Positions 47,127 to 55,399 of a DNA stretch of 64,000 nt are shown piece by piece. This DNA is from Actinomycetota bacterium. Its GTDB lineage: Bacteria > Actinomycetota > Acidimicrobiia > Acidimicrobiales > Palsa-688. The stretch spans positions 1-64,000 of the forward strand of contig JAJPKN010000048.1 in NCBI GenBank assembly GCA_021323695.1, read 5' to 3'. Position 1 is the stretch's first letter. Each line of letters starts with the position of its first letter. Under the pieces are notes generated by a model, which was not told the origin of the DNA, did no database searches, and saw nothing but the letters and a program-made list of their open reading frames with translations. A program made the translations under genes and the position numbers.

Positions 47127-50100
47127 TTACCACGGGCTTGGCGTGCCGAGGGCGAACAGCGCCTCAATGGCGATACCCATCGCCTCGGTCGTGACGAAGT
47201 TCTTGACCTCGCCCTTGCGCACAACCGGCTGCCAGTCCGACTGCTCTTGGTAGAGGAAGCCGTGGCCTGCTGCGTAGTAGGCGCGCTCCGTCGCCACCTG
47301 AGCGAGCTCCGAGACGAGCGAGGAATAGGCACCGCCCGTCGCCAGGTCCGCGAGCCGGGCGGCGAGGAGCACCTGCTGCTGGCGACCCGCCTCCTTTGTC
47401 CTGTCCCGAACTGTCGGGTCATGGGCTGTGTCGTACGTAGCGCCCTTGAACACGACACCGTAGAAGTAGCCCCCGTCCTTCCGGTCCCAGAGGCCGAGTA
47501 GGTTCGATGCTGGGTTCACCGCACCGAGGAGGGTTTCGGCGTCTTCGAGCCAGGCCCGGTTGCCGGCCGCACGCCAAGCGCGCAGCAACGCCTGAGCGTC
47601 CATGCCGATCGCGGCCGCGGTGACCACGTGACCGTCGTCAGTACGGGTATGGGCGTGGCTGACCCAGATGTTCTCGTCGGGGTTGAGTGACGGGGGGCTC
47701 CCGACGAGCACGTTGGTCATGAGGTGCAGGTACACATGGTACGCAGGAAGCCACGCGTGGGCCTGCACGAACCTGAGCCCGCTTGCTCCCGCTGCCTCCC
47801 AAGCGGGATCGTGGAACCGCCGCCCCGCGTCGACGAGCGCGGCGGCCATCCCGAGCGCGTCGTCGACGTTGTAACAGCCGGTGGGGCAGCTCGGTGACAC
47901 CGTGAAGAACGCACCCCATGCCGGCTGGTAGTAGCGCTCGTAGTACTGCTCAGCGACGTTGCGCGCTGCGGCCAGGTACCACGGGTCCCCAGAGAGCTCG
48001 TAGAGGTCGACCCATTCGTGGTAGACCCACCCAACCCCGTTGGTGGCTGCATTCGCGCCGTCGTTGAACTCGCCCTTCACGACCGCGGTGTACCGAGCGA
48101 TCTCGCTCCTCGTAGTCGCGCTGTTGCCGCCCTGTCCCAGGTAGGACCACAGGTTGTGGAGGTACCTCAGGTCCGTAAGGGGATCGTGGGCGTTCGAGCC
48201 CGTGCCGCCGTTCGTTTGGAGTGGCACCGTCCCGTAGCGCCAGTCGACCCAGAGCCCCCCACGGCCACCATTGGCCTTCGGGTTCCAGCCGTCGTTTGCG
48301 ATGTTCGCCATCACCGAGTGCTCTACGGCACCGACTGAGACCAGGTGAGCCTGGAGAAATGCAAGGGTGGCGGGGAACTCGGTCGAGCCGTAGGCGAAGG
48401 CGTGGGCACACAGGGAGTTCAGGTCCATTTGCACTGTCAAGCCGTCTGCCTGCGCCCGGTTGTCGACCTCTTCCTGCTGGCGTGGAGGAACGATCTCGCA
48501 GGTGCCGTTGCCCGTGAAGTCTGTCGACGAGGCGACGAGGATGGCAGGTGCCGCGGTGGATCCCGGCGGTGCCGCGTCGATGAGCTGCGCGGGCGACGCT
48601 TGCTCGTAGCGAATGAGGCACGTGTTCGCCGTCGGGTCCCAGGTTTGGCTCCATGGGTCGCTGCAGCCGAGGTACTTGGCCCAGCTCGTGTTGGCCAGGT
48701 CGAAGCCCGACGATATCCCAGACGATGTCTGTTGGTACTCGCCGATCAGTTCGAAGGTATCCGCGGTGCCCGACCAGCTCACCACGGTGTCCACGGCTGC
48801 CGAAGGTTGAACCAGTGGTGCGGCGAGCGCGGCGGACAGCGCCAGGTTCCCGCCAGCGGAACCACCCCAGAGGCCGATCTCGTTCGGGGCGACGCCATAG
48901 GTCGTGGCGTGGGCGCGCACCCATGCCACGGCGTTCATGACGTCGTACACCGGGTTCGGGAAGGTCGGCTGGGCGACGGTAGCGAGTGGGTAGTTGACAG
49001 CGAAAGCGGCGATGCCGTTCTGGGCCAGAGCGATAGCTTCGCTCGACACGTCGCACTTGTCGCCGGACACGTGGCCACCACCGTGCACGATGACCACCGC
49101 AGGAACGCCACCAGAGACCGCCTGGGGTAGGTAGGCATCGAGGTAGACGGGGTTGTTGAAGTCTCGTCCGTACACGAGGTTCGCCGTGTAGTTCACCTTC
49201 GAACCGCTAGGAGGTGGGCAGGTCGAGGTTTTCGTGGCCACAGAGGGCCCAGTGATCGGCGGCGGCAACGGAGATGGCACGGTGGGCGAGGGTGGGCTGG
49301 CGAGCGTTTGAAGCAGCCACGACGTCGTGTTCTCGATCATCGTGCCGGTGCCCGGGGGGTCGATCGGGTCGTTCGCGTACCCGATCGAATGCGCACAAGC
49401 GCTCGTCGTCTGGACGGTGACCGGGACGCCGTGAGCTTGGAGCGCAGTCGCCATCTCGACGGTGTTCTGCGGGTTGACGACCTCACATTGTCCGGGCTTG
49501 GTCCCCGCATCCGTGCTGGTGACGAGCAGAGACGGAGGATCAGCGCGTTCTACGTGGGTGATTGGCGAGGCGCTGAGAAGCTTTCCGAAGCACCCCGAGT
49601 CGGTGAAGTCGCTGCAACCGAGGTAGTCGACGGCGCCCTGGAAGTCCGAGGGGTGCGCGCTGGCATCGGCGTAGTAATCGGTCACCCAGTCATAGGCTCC
49701 CGACCAGCCGACCACGGCTTGTACGGCGCCCGAGGGGTTTGACCTGGCCGCCTCGTACGACGCGTCGAAGGCGATGGGTGCCCCAGCGGAGGTGCCCCAC
49801 AAGGCGAGCTCGGCGGGGTTCGTCTGCAGTTTGGCAGCGTTCGCCCGCACCCATTGCACGGCGAGCGCGGTGTCGGCGGGCGCCTGCCGGAAGGGGTGCT
49901 GGGAGCCGGACGCCAGGGGGTAATCGATGGCGAACACTGCCAACCCTTGCTGGGCCATGTACGTCGCTTCAGGTCCGTTGCTGCACTTGGTCCCGCTGAC
50001 GAAGTCTCCACCATGGACTACGACGACACCGGGGACAGGGCCGGAGGCGCCTTCGGGCAGGTAGGCGTCGAGGTACAGGTCCTCGCCGAGCTGGCTGTCG

Positions 50101-50435
50101 TACCCGTAGAGCAGGTTCCCGTAGTAGTCGACGCCACTTCCCGACGGGGGACAGCACGTCGGCCCGGAGTTGCAGCTACCGGGGCTCGGGAGGACAGGGG
50201 CGGAGAGAGCCAAGCTGCGGGGCGCCACATGGGCGACCGGGGTCGCTGCGCTTGGCGCTGCGGCCCCAATGACTTCCATCGACGAGCTCCCCAGCGCAAA
50301 CAACCCGATCAGTACGCAAAGCGATGTGGGGGCCGGGCGAAGATGCTGTCGCAGGCGAGCCACAAAGCCCCCGGCTCCCTGCAGCACCTTCCTTTCTGTT
50401 GGCCCTTCTTTTGACCTTTCTGTTGCCTGGCGCAT
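47127..50435 (-). CDS. Secreted fusion: two tandem alpha/beta-hydrolase (esterase) domains plus C-terminal alpha/alpha-toroid domain
   Basis: A 1102-residue exported protein. ATG at 50435 follows GAGGAGG; a signal helix lies around 37-58. Esterase domain 1 (about 95-380): oxyanion HGG at 141-143, nucleophile GTSAG (Ser216), His near 349 in CAHSIG. A Pro-rich linker follows, then esterase domain 2 (about 405-700): HGG at 451-453, GGSAG (Ser526), His near 678 in CAHAFAY. Both resemble BD-FAE/acetyl-xylan-esterase-like carboxylesterases. Residues 705-1102 form a helical barrel-like domain (VGWVYHEWVDLYELSGDPWY, NVDDALGMAAALVDAG) similar in style to GH76/AGE-type toroids; its activity is unknown. 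A 33-bp operator and TATGAT lie upstream. GC content is lower than in the flanks. Confidence 0.8.
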   Translation of the reverse strand: MRQATERSKEGPTERKVLQGAGGFVARLRQHLRPAPTSLCVLIGLFALGSSSMEVIGAAAPSAATPVAHVAPRSLALSAPVLPSPGSCNSGPTCCPPSGSGVDYYGNLLYGYDSQLGEDLYLDAYLPEGASGPVPGVVVVHGGDFVSGTKCSNGPEATYMAQQGLAVFAIDYPLASGSQHPFRQAPADTALAVQWVRANAAKLQTNPAELALWGTSAGAPIAFDASYEAARSNPSGAVQAVVGWSGAYDWVTDYYADASAHPSDFQGAVDYLGCSDFTDSGCFGKLLSASPITHVERADPPSLLVTSTDAGTKPGQCEVVNPQNTVEMATALQAHGVPVTVQTTSACAHSIGYANDPIDPPGTGTMIENTTSWLLQTLASPPSPTVPSPLPPPITGPSVATKTSTCPPPSGSKVNYTANLVYGRDFNNPVYLDAYLPQAVSGGVPAVVIVHGGGHVSGDKCDVSSEAIALAQNGIAAFAVNYPLATVAQPTFPNPVYDVMNAVAWVRAHATTYGVAPNEIGLWGGSAGGNLALSAALAAPLVQPSAAVDTVVSWSGTADTFELIGEYQQTSSGISSGFDLANTSWAKYLGCSDPWSQTWDPTANTCLIRYEQASPAQLIDAAPPGSTAAPAILVASSTDFTGNGTCEIVPPRQQEEVDNRAQADGLTVQMDLNSLCAHAFAYGSTEFPATLAFLQAHLVSVGAVEHSVMANIANDGWNPKANGGRGGLWVDWRYGTVPLQTNGGTGSNAHDPLTDLRYLHNLWSYLGQGGNSATTRSEIARYTAVVKGEFNDGANAATNGVGWVYHEWVDLYELSGDPWYLAAARNVAEQYYERYYQPAWGAFFTVSPSCPTGCYNVDDALGMAAALVDAGRRFHDPAWEAAGASGLRFVQAHAWLPAYHVYLHLMTNVLVGSPPSLNPDENIWVSHAHTRTDDGHVVTAAAIGMDAQALLRAWRAAGNRAWLEDAETLLGAVNPASNLLGLWDRKDGGYFYGVVFKGATYDTAHDPTVRDRTKEAGRQQQVLLAARLADLATGGAYSSLVSELAQVATERAYYAAGHGFLYQEQSDWQPVVRKGEVKNFVTTEAMGIAIEALFALGTPSPW

Positions 50436-50482
50436 CTAAGCGGACCCCTCCTCTCATTGGGTGTTCCTTCGTCCCAGCCCGA

Positions 50483-50515
50483 ATCATAGGGACTCCATCT
50501 CGGAGAAACTGTGAG
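50483..50515. promoter_or_regulatory. Operator copy 0 and promoter of the esterase-fusion gene
   Basis: 33-bp element starting ATCATAGGGACTCC and containing TCGGAG three bases later, identical at 24 of 33 positions to the operator at 53903-53935. On the minus strand its left end gives a TATGAT -10 hexamer about 48 nt before the esterase ATG, so this transcript would have a leader with a ribosome site. The right half is less symmetrical (CTGTGAG), so the opposite-strand -10 is absent. Confidence 0.65.
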
Positions 50516-50614
50516 CGGTAGGTTAGGAGAATGTGAGCGAACTCGACCACGCCGGCGTCGTCTGGGACTGCGGCCCGATTAGCATCAGCCAGGGGAGGTC
50601 GCCGAAGTGGACGG

Positions 50615-50935
50615 TCACCCCGTTGGCCCTGGGGCAAGCGCGACGAGCGCCTGGTGAAGTTCGGCGCTGGCTCTGTGCACACCGGGGCCTCGCGCGACGG
50701 CTCTGAGGTTGAGCGTCTGGACCTGCCCCGAGGAGCCGCGGTACTCGACTGCCGTCCACGCACCGTCGACGATTGGGCTGACGGAGCAAATGGCGGCCGC
50801 CGGGATTGTGGTGGTCTTGTTCGGACCGACGAGCCTGCGCACCGTGAGCTCGAGGCCAGCGGAGCCAACGGTGAGCTGGGCGAGGGGAGCTGTGACTGCA
50901 CCGGTGGCTCGCACGCTGAAGCTGCTCCTCGGCAT
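50615..50935 (-). CDS. Small protein with possible PH-like domain
   Basis: A 106-residue protein, start at 50935. The pattern AQLTVGSAGLELTVRRL, TTIPAAAICSVSP, TAVEYRGSSGQVQTLNLRAV alternates strands in a way typical of small bacterial PH-like or barrel domains, ending in an Ala-rich helix (ASAELHQALVAL). No signal peptide. A competing open frame (50176-50901, minus) is Arg-rich and less plausible. It lies between the esterase fusion and the GH-like lipoprotein gene. Function unknown. Confidence 0.5.
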   Translation of the reverse strand: MPRSSFSVRATGAVTAPLAQLTVGSAGLELTVRRLVGPNKTTTIPAAAICSVSPIVDGAWTAVEYRGSSGQVQTLNLRAVARGPGVHRASAELHQALVALAPGPTG

Positions 50936-51011
50936 AGTCAGTTCAGCGGGTGTACGGAGGGCCGGAGAGGAACGGGCCGAGACAACGGTTGCGCCCGTGG
51001 TGGCTGGTGAG

Positions 51012-52256
51012 TCACGTCGACGGAGCCGACCTTGCTATCAGGGCAAGTGTGCTGAGCGCCGGCTGCGTGCCGTTGGCATCGAAGCAGATGAGCGCGAAGG
51101 TGTCACAGCGCACTGGCGTACCGAGGGCGGGTTCGAGCCACCAGGCGGTGCCGCCGGTCACACCATGGTGCGCTTCGGAGACCAAGACGTCGCCAACAGC
51201 CTGGACGACAGCCCGCTGATGTGCCGGCGACCCGCCTTGGGAGGACGCGGTCCCGCCCCCGAGGCCGGAGCGCCCGCCGAACTCGCCGACGAACACGGGT
51301 TTGCCCTTCGCGTCGGCGACGAGCGCTTGGAGGAACGAGCGGGCATAAGCGGCGTAGGCGGAAGGGTCGGTGGAGCTGCGGTCAGGGTGCTGGCGCGACG
51401 GCACCGCGTTGTCGGGGTAGAGGTGGGCGGAGACGAAGTCGACGAGGGGGACTACGGCCGGGGCAGTCGAGGGATCGTTGTAGAGAAAGCCGCGGCCGGC
51501 GGGATTGGGCGCCCGCCATCCGCCGATGGTGACCGGGATCCCCGGCGCCTCGGCGTGCACCGCGGCGATCGCCTGGGCGAGGTCGGGGACCGTCGAGGGG
51601 TCGACGGTGGGTTCGTTGGCCACCTCGATCCCCACGAGGGCCGGCGGGAATGACCCTCCGTTCTGGGTGCGGACCTGGGTGAGGACGGCCTTCTCGTCGG
51701 CGATCCAGGTAGAAGTGGGCATGGCGCCCGCCGAGCCGTCCCTTGCACCGGGCAGGCCTTCGGGGGCCCACGTGCCGCCGGCTGGCGTGCCGTCGGCACG
51801 GTAAGCGCCCGAGACCAGCAGCACCGCCCGCATGCCGGCGTGGTGGAGCTCCCCGAAGACCGTCTTCCACCCGCCTGCGGCGAGCGCCTGGGCCTGGGCG
51901 ATGTCGGGAGCAGGGGGCGAGTCGAGCAGGCGGACCAGGGTGAGGTGGTCCCGGGCCAGCAGGTCGACCAGCGCCGGGCCGGTCGGTTGGAGGCTCTGAC
52001 CGGGAAGGAGGTTGATGGGCGCGACGTCCACGCCGAGACCGAAACCCGCCATGGGGGGCCCGCCAGCCGTCGCCCGGGTCGTTGGCCTCGCAGGCGACGC
52101 CACGGTTGTGGCCGTGGTTGGCGTCGACCGCCTGTTCCTGTTCCCATTGGGATCGGACCTCGGACCGGCGCACGCGCCGATGGTGAGACCGACGAGCACG
52201 AGCGCTGCCATCTGGTGGCGAGGTGGTGGCCACCGGGCCGGGGCTCGGGCCTTCAC
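51012..52256 (-). CDS. Lipoprotein with glycoside hydrolase clan A-like TIM barrel
   Basis: A 414-residue protein. Signal peptide ends in the lipobox LTIGAC (Cys29), followed by a Thr/Pro linker to about 65. The catalytic part shows the clan A arrangement: acid/base in GIEVANEP (Asn214-Glu215-Pro216) and nucleophile in FVGEFGG (Glu325), with SAHLYPD near 277 and a terminal GTAWWLEP strand. GH5-like family assignment and substrate are not certain. GTG start overlaps the tetR stop (GTGA), so it is co-transcribed with the regulator from operator copy 1. Confidence 0.75.
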   Translation of the reverse strand: MKARAPARWPPPRHQMAALVLVGLTIGACAGPRSDPNGNRNRRSTPTTATTVASPARPTTRATAGGPPMAGFGLGVDVAPINLLPGQSLQPTGPALVDLLARDHLTLVRLLDSPPAPDIAQAQALAAGGWKTVFGELHHAGMRAVLLVSGAYRADGTPAGGTWAPEGLPGARDGSAGAMPTSTWIADEKAVLTQVRTQNGGSFPPALVGIEVANEPTVDPSTVPDLAQAIAAVHAEAPGIPVTIGGWRAPNPAGRGFLYNDPSTAPAVVPLVDFVSAHLYPDNAVPSRQHPDRSSTDPSAYAAYARSFLQALVADAKGKPVFVGEFGGRSGLGGGTASSQGGSPAHQRAVVQAVGDVLVSEAHHGVTGGTAWWLEPALGTPVRCDTFALICFDANGTQPALSTLALIARSAPST

Positions 52257-52879
52257 GGCCTTGGCGACCGGGCGAGCAGCCCGTCGAGGACGAGGGCGGT
52301 GACGAACTCGGCGCTCTGCTCGGGGGCCTCGTCGCGAGCCTTGATCCGCACGAGGAGCAAGCTCGTCACCGACGCGGCGGTGTCCTCGGGGGTGGTGGGA
52401 ACGCTGATCTCTCCGCGACCTGCCGCCACGGTAAGGATGGCGGCAAGCGGCCTGGGCAGCGGCAGGACCAGACGCGGGTCGCGCTCATCGGTCGGCGGCC
52501 CCTCGGTCCGGTGTACGGCGCTTAGCAGCGCCGTGGCGAGCACCCGGTGCTCGTGCACCGCTGTCGCTACCCGTAGAAGATGGCGGTACACGGCCTCGCG
52601 CACGGGCAGCGCGATCGCGTCCTCGGCAGCCGGGCCGTCGAGGTCGCCGAGCTCGCCGGCGAAGACGGCAGCCGTCAGGGCGTCCTTGGTGCCGTAGTGC
52701 TCGTAGATCGTGGCCGGGCCGACACCGGCGCGCGCTGCGATGGCGTCGATGGTCGTGTCGTCGTAGCCCCGGGCTTCGAACAGCGCCCGGGCCGCGTGGA
52801 TAATCTTGGCCTGGCTGCGTCCGCGGCGGGTCGCGGCAGAACGGGCCCGCCAGTCGTCGGTCACCGTCTCCGAGCTCAC
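52253..52879 (-). CDS. TetR-family transcriptional regulator
   Basis: A 208-residue regulator. HTH region: RSQAKIIHAARALFEARGYDDTTIDAIAARAGVGPATIYEHYGTKDAL (quoted in part: DAIAARAGVGPATIYEHYG), then an all-helical ligand domain. An ATG at 52891 is in frame, but it lies inside the predicted -10 TATGAT. The GTG at 52879 sits 7 nt after that hexamer and is the likely leaderless start. The gene's own promoter is embedded in the palindrome at 52887-52919, implying autoregulation. Likely targets are the three copies of this operator in the island. Its inducer is unknown. Confidence 0.85.
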   Translation of the reverse strand: MSSETVTDDWRARSAATRRGRSQAKIIHAARALFEARGYDDTTIDAIAARAGVGPATIYEHYGTKDALTAAVFAGELGDLDGPAAEDAIALPVREAVYRHLLRVATAVHEHRVLATALLSAVHRTEGPPTDERDPRLVLPLPRPLAAILTVAAGRGEISVPTTPEDTAASVTSLLLVRIKARDEAPEQSAEFVTALVLDGLLARSPRP

Positions 52880-52886
52880 ACAAGTT

Positions 52887-52919
52887 ATCATAGCGACTCC
52901 GTGTCAGAGGTACTATGAT
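52887..52919. promoter_or_regulatory. Operator copy 1: 33-bp imperfect palindrome with two divergent -10 hexamers
   Basis: Begins ATCATAGCGACTCC and ends CTATGAT, with the inner arms CTCC and AGAG around 5 bp. It matches the copy at 53903-53935 at 28 of 33 positions. The ends provide TATGAT in both directions: for tetR (GTG 7 nt beyond) and for a 30-codon plus-strand frame (GTG 6 nt beyond). Proposed TetR-type operator plus divergent promoter. Confidence 0.75.
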
Positions 52920-52925
52920 CCCGGT

Positions 52926-53018
52926 GTGGCGGGGGCGACAGCCGAAGGGCTGCACCGGGTGACCTGGGTGTTGGGTGGTAGTGCGAGGCGCTCCGGAACT
53001 GGTCAACGGCGCTGGTGA
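52926..53018 (+). CDS. Possible leaderless 30-residue ORF (remnant gene start)
   Basis: GTG at 52926 is exactly 6 nt after the plus-strand TATGAT, the same distance as for the lipoprotein gene at operator copy 2. The frame encodes 30 residues (MAGATAEGLHRVTWVLGGSA and ten more) and stops at 53018, overlapping the convergent lipoprotein gene. Its first codons resemble the start of the gene at 53942 at DNA level (GTGGCGGGGGCGAC versus ATGGCCAGGCCGAC). It may be the truncated start of a lost gene; coding status is doubtful. Confidence 0.3.
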   Translation: MAGATAEGLHRVTWVLGGSARRSGTGQRRW

Positions 53019-53650
53019 AGGCGTAACGGTTGGTGGCGCCGAACCGTTCGCCTCGCCCCACGACCCGGAGTGGTAGCCGGCACGGTTATCCGACCCGTCC
53101 AGGTTTCCTCGGCACCTGACGCGAGGACGTTGATCGTCACCGTCCCGCGACCTTTAGCCTCGGCGAGTGCGCCGCGACCGCTGACGACGACGAAGGCCCC
53201 CCTTACCGGCCCGGTCGCGCCGATGCACAGCCGCGGCCTACTCACCTGAACGGTCACCTCTCCCTTGGCAAGGGTGAGCCGCTCGCGGAAGCTCTCCGGC
53301 TTGGCGCAGAGCGAGCTCGTCGCCGGCACCTCAACATCAAGTGCGGGGCCGACCGTCACCGCGCCGAAGCCCCTTGCCACACCGTGACCCGAGAGCAGGA
53401 AGCACATCGCGCCGGCCGGGCTACCCGCCGGGCAGGGCACGTCGGCGACGCCGTCGTAGAAGCTGAGCGAGAAGCTGCCAGCCGGTCGGGAGGAAGTCGA
53501 CGGGGTCGTACACCCCGCTGCTGGCAAGGTGGCGAGACCGTTGCCGCACCCGCCGACCACGAGCACCGTGACGGTCATCAGGAGCACCGTTCTGCCGAAG
53601 CCACCGCGACAGTGAGACGCCGCCCTTGGTGCGGGGGACCGCCGGCTCAT
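53003..53650 (-). CDS. Putative secreted lipoprotein of unknown function
   Basis: A 215-residue protein. The hydrophobic stretch TVLLMTVTVLVVGGC ends in a lipobox-like Cys. The mature part has several Cys and a beta-rich pattern (FSLSFYDGVADVPC, ALDVEVPATSSLC, GEVTVQVSRPRLC) with no recognised domain, and a basic tail. ATGA overlap with the decayed tetR copy at 53647-53650. This puts it where the GH-like lipoprotein sits relative to the intact tetR. Probably driven from operator copy 2. Confidence 0.6.
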   Translation of the reverse strand: MSRRSPAPRAASHCRGGFGRTVLLMTVTVLVVGGCGNGLATLPAAGCTTPSTSSRPAGSFSLSFYDGVADVPCPAGSPAGAMCFLLSGHGVARGFGAVTVGPALDVEVPATSSLCAKPESFRERLTLAKGEVTVQVSRPRLCIGATGPVRGAFVVVSGRGALAEAKGRGTVTINVLASGAEETWTGRITVPATTPGRGARRTVRRHQPLRLHQRR

Positions 53651-53895
53651 GTCGGCCGTATCCAGGCGAACGGGCCGTCGAGAACGAGCGAGGTAGCTAA
53701 CTCGGCGCTCTGCTCGGGGGTCTCGTCGCGAGCCATGATCCGCACGAGGAGCAAGCTGGTCGCCGACGCGGCGGTGCCTTCGAGGGTCGTCCGGACGCTG
53801 ATCTCGCGGTGTCGATGACCTTGGCCCTGCTGCGTCGGCGCCGGGGTTGCGGCGGAGCGCCTACTCCAGTCGTCGGTCACCGTCTCGGAGCTCAC
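53647..53895 (-). pseudogene. Decayed second tetR copy lacking its DNA-binding domain
   Basis: The N-terminus (VSSETVTDDW...RSAAT) and C-terminal 45 residues (EISV.TT, TAAS.TSLLLVRI.ARDE.PEQSAE) closely match the intact TetR at 52253-52879. The HTH and most of the ligand domain are deleted (roughly 115 residues). Around 53811-53840 the residual HTH start is frameshifted: another frame still reads RRRSRAKVID, matching RGRSQAKIIH of the intact protein. The short frame stays open to 53647 and is preceded by a full promoter/operator, so a small protein may be made, but it cannot bind DNA in the usual way. Confidence 0.8.
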
Positions 53896-53902
53896 CCCGG
53901 TT

Positions 53903-53935
53903 ATCATAGCGACTCCGGTTCGGAGTTGCTATGAT
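53903..53935. promoter_or_regulatory. Operator copy 2: 33-bp near-perfect palindrome, divergent promoter
   Basis: Left arm ATCATAGCGACTCCG and right arm CGGAGTTGCTATGAT are inverted repeats with one mismatch around 3 bp. TATGAT appears on both strands at the outer ends. The plus-strand ATG at 53942 starts 6 nt after its hexamer; the minus-strand GTG at 53895 starts 7 nt after its hexamer. This predicts leaderless mRNAs both ways, with repression by a regulator covering both -10 boxes. Confidence 0.8.
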
Positions 53936-53941
53936 CTCGAC

Positions 53942-55198
53942 ATGGCCAGGCCGACCGGGCCCCGACCGTGGAGGTACCGCCGGCTGCACTCCGGGCTGGT
54001 CTTTGCCACGGCAGTGACTCTGCTGGCTGGCTGCACTGCCACCCACGACCCCACAGGCCCGCGGGCCCCTCTGAAGTCAGAGGTCTCGACACCAACCAGC
54101 GCGACCGCGACCTCACCCGCGTCCTCGCTACTTACCGGGGCAGGAGTTCCCTGCACGTCGACCGATCCCAGGGTCGCCGACCCCGCCGCCCCGCATGGGC
54201 TGTTTGCCAACGCGGTCAATTTGGCCAGCCCAGCCCAGCAACGGGTCATCCTCCACTATCTGCTGGCGGACCCGAGCGTCTGTGGGGCGGACATCGTAGT
54301 GCCATGGAGCGCGATCGACAAGGGGCCCGGTGCGACCCCCCGTTACGACTGGGCCCAGCTCAACCAGTGGACCAGGCCCTGGGAGGCGGCCGCTAAGGAG
54401 GTGAACCTCATCGTCTGGGGTGTCGACGAACAACCTCGCCAGACCCCGGTGCCCGCCACCCCCGCCTACGTGCTGGCCCGGGTAGACACGATCCGCTGCA
54501 GCCAGAACACCCCGCCAACGCCGGTCTACTGGGAGCCAGGCTACGAGGACAACTGGAAGGCGTTCGTCACCGCGGTCGTCGACCACGTGGCGGGGGACCC
54601 CCATATCGGCTACCTGCGCTTTGGGATCGGCACTGGCGGGGAGAGCTACGTCGAGAACGACCTGAAGGGTGCCTGCCTCGCCCGGTGGGACTCCCACGGC
54701 TACCAGCGCGACTTCCCCGCTTATGCCACCGAGATGCTCGCCTTCGAGGCCTCACTGCACTCGCCCAAGCAGATCATGGTGGGGATCAACACGTTCCGTG
54801 GCGGAGACGGCTTCCCGGACCAGGAGGCCGCAACGGCGGTGGCCCACAGGTTCGGCTTTGGCACCCAGGGCCTGGCCGCCTCAGCCATCAGCCAGACCAA
54901 GCGGGGCCAGCCGTGCTACGCTAACTGGTGCGCGCCGTTCAACCGGTACACGGGCCGGGTGCCGCTCGAGGTCCAGACCTACGAGAAGACCGACCCGACC
55001 GGCGCCGGCCCCGAGGGCACCCTCCCACCGCTGCTCCGCTTCGCCCTGTCCGAGCATGCCCAGATATTCGAGCTGTACCCGAACGAGTGGCTCGTCGCCG
55101 ACGACCCGACCTGGCCTGGCTACTCCCAGGCTCACGCCGCCTACGCGCAAGCACTCCACGCAGCAGCGGCCGTCGTCGGGAGCGCTCCGGGCCGGTAA
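53942..55198 (+). CDS. Lipoprotein with glycoside-hydrolase-like TIM-barrel domain
   Basis: A 418-residue protein with a signal peptide ending LLAGC (lipobox) and a Ser/Thr/Pro linker to about 65. The body shows the order of a GH TIM barrel: VCGADIVVPWSAIDKG, YDWAQLNQWTRPWEAAAKEVNLIVWG, GYLRFGIGTGGESYVEND, ASLHSPKQIMVGINTF, PLEVQTYEKTDP, and a final HAQIFELYPNEW. Glu in GGESY and in FELYPNEW could be catalytic, but no family is certain. It resembles the 51012-52256 protein in architecture (lipobox, linker, barrel) rather than in sequence. Controlled by operator copy 2. Confidence 0.6.
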   Translation: MARPTGPRPWRYRRLHSGLVFATAVTLLAGCTATHDPTGPRAPLKSEVSTPTSATATSPASSLLTGAGVPCTSTDPRVADPAAPHGLFANAVNLASPAQQRVILHYLLADPSVCGADIVVPWSAIDKGPGATPRYDWAQLNQWTRPWEAAAKEVNLIVWGVDEQPRQTPVPATPAYVLARVDTIRCSQNTPPTPVYWEPGYEDNWKAFVTAVVDHVAGDPHIGYLRFGIGTGGESYVENDLKGACLARWDSHGYQRDFPAYATEMLAFEASLHSPKQIMVGINTFRGGDGFPDQEAATAVAHRFGFGTQGLAASAISQTKRGQPCYANWCAPFNRYTGRVPLEVQTYEKTDPTGAGPEGTLPPLLRFALSEHAQIFELYPNEWLVADDPTWPGYSQAHAAYAQALHAAAAVVGSAPGR

Positions 55199-55399
55199 GA
55201 GGGCCATGGCCAGGAGGAAGTCATACTGACTACCGGTCCCATCCCCGCAGGCTCTGCGTCCGCGTCAACGGTGAACGCATCTGGCCTGGCGTGCTCCGCA
55301 TTGGTCCTCGCCATCATCGGCGGCGTGTGGGCAGCGGCCTGCCCCAGCGGCAGGTCCACCCTGAAGGTCGACGGCCCCAAGCACACCCCCAGGACGTCA

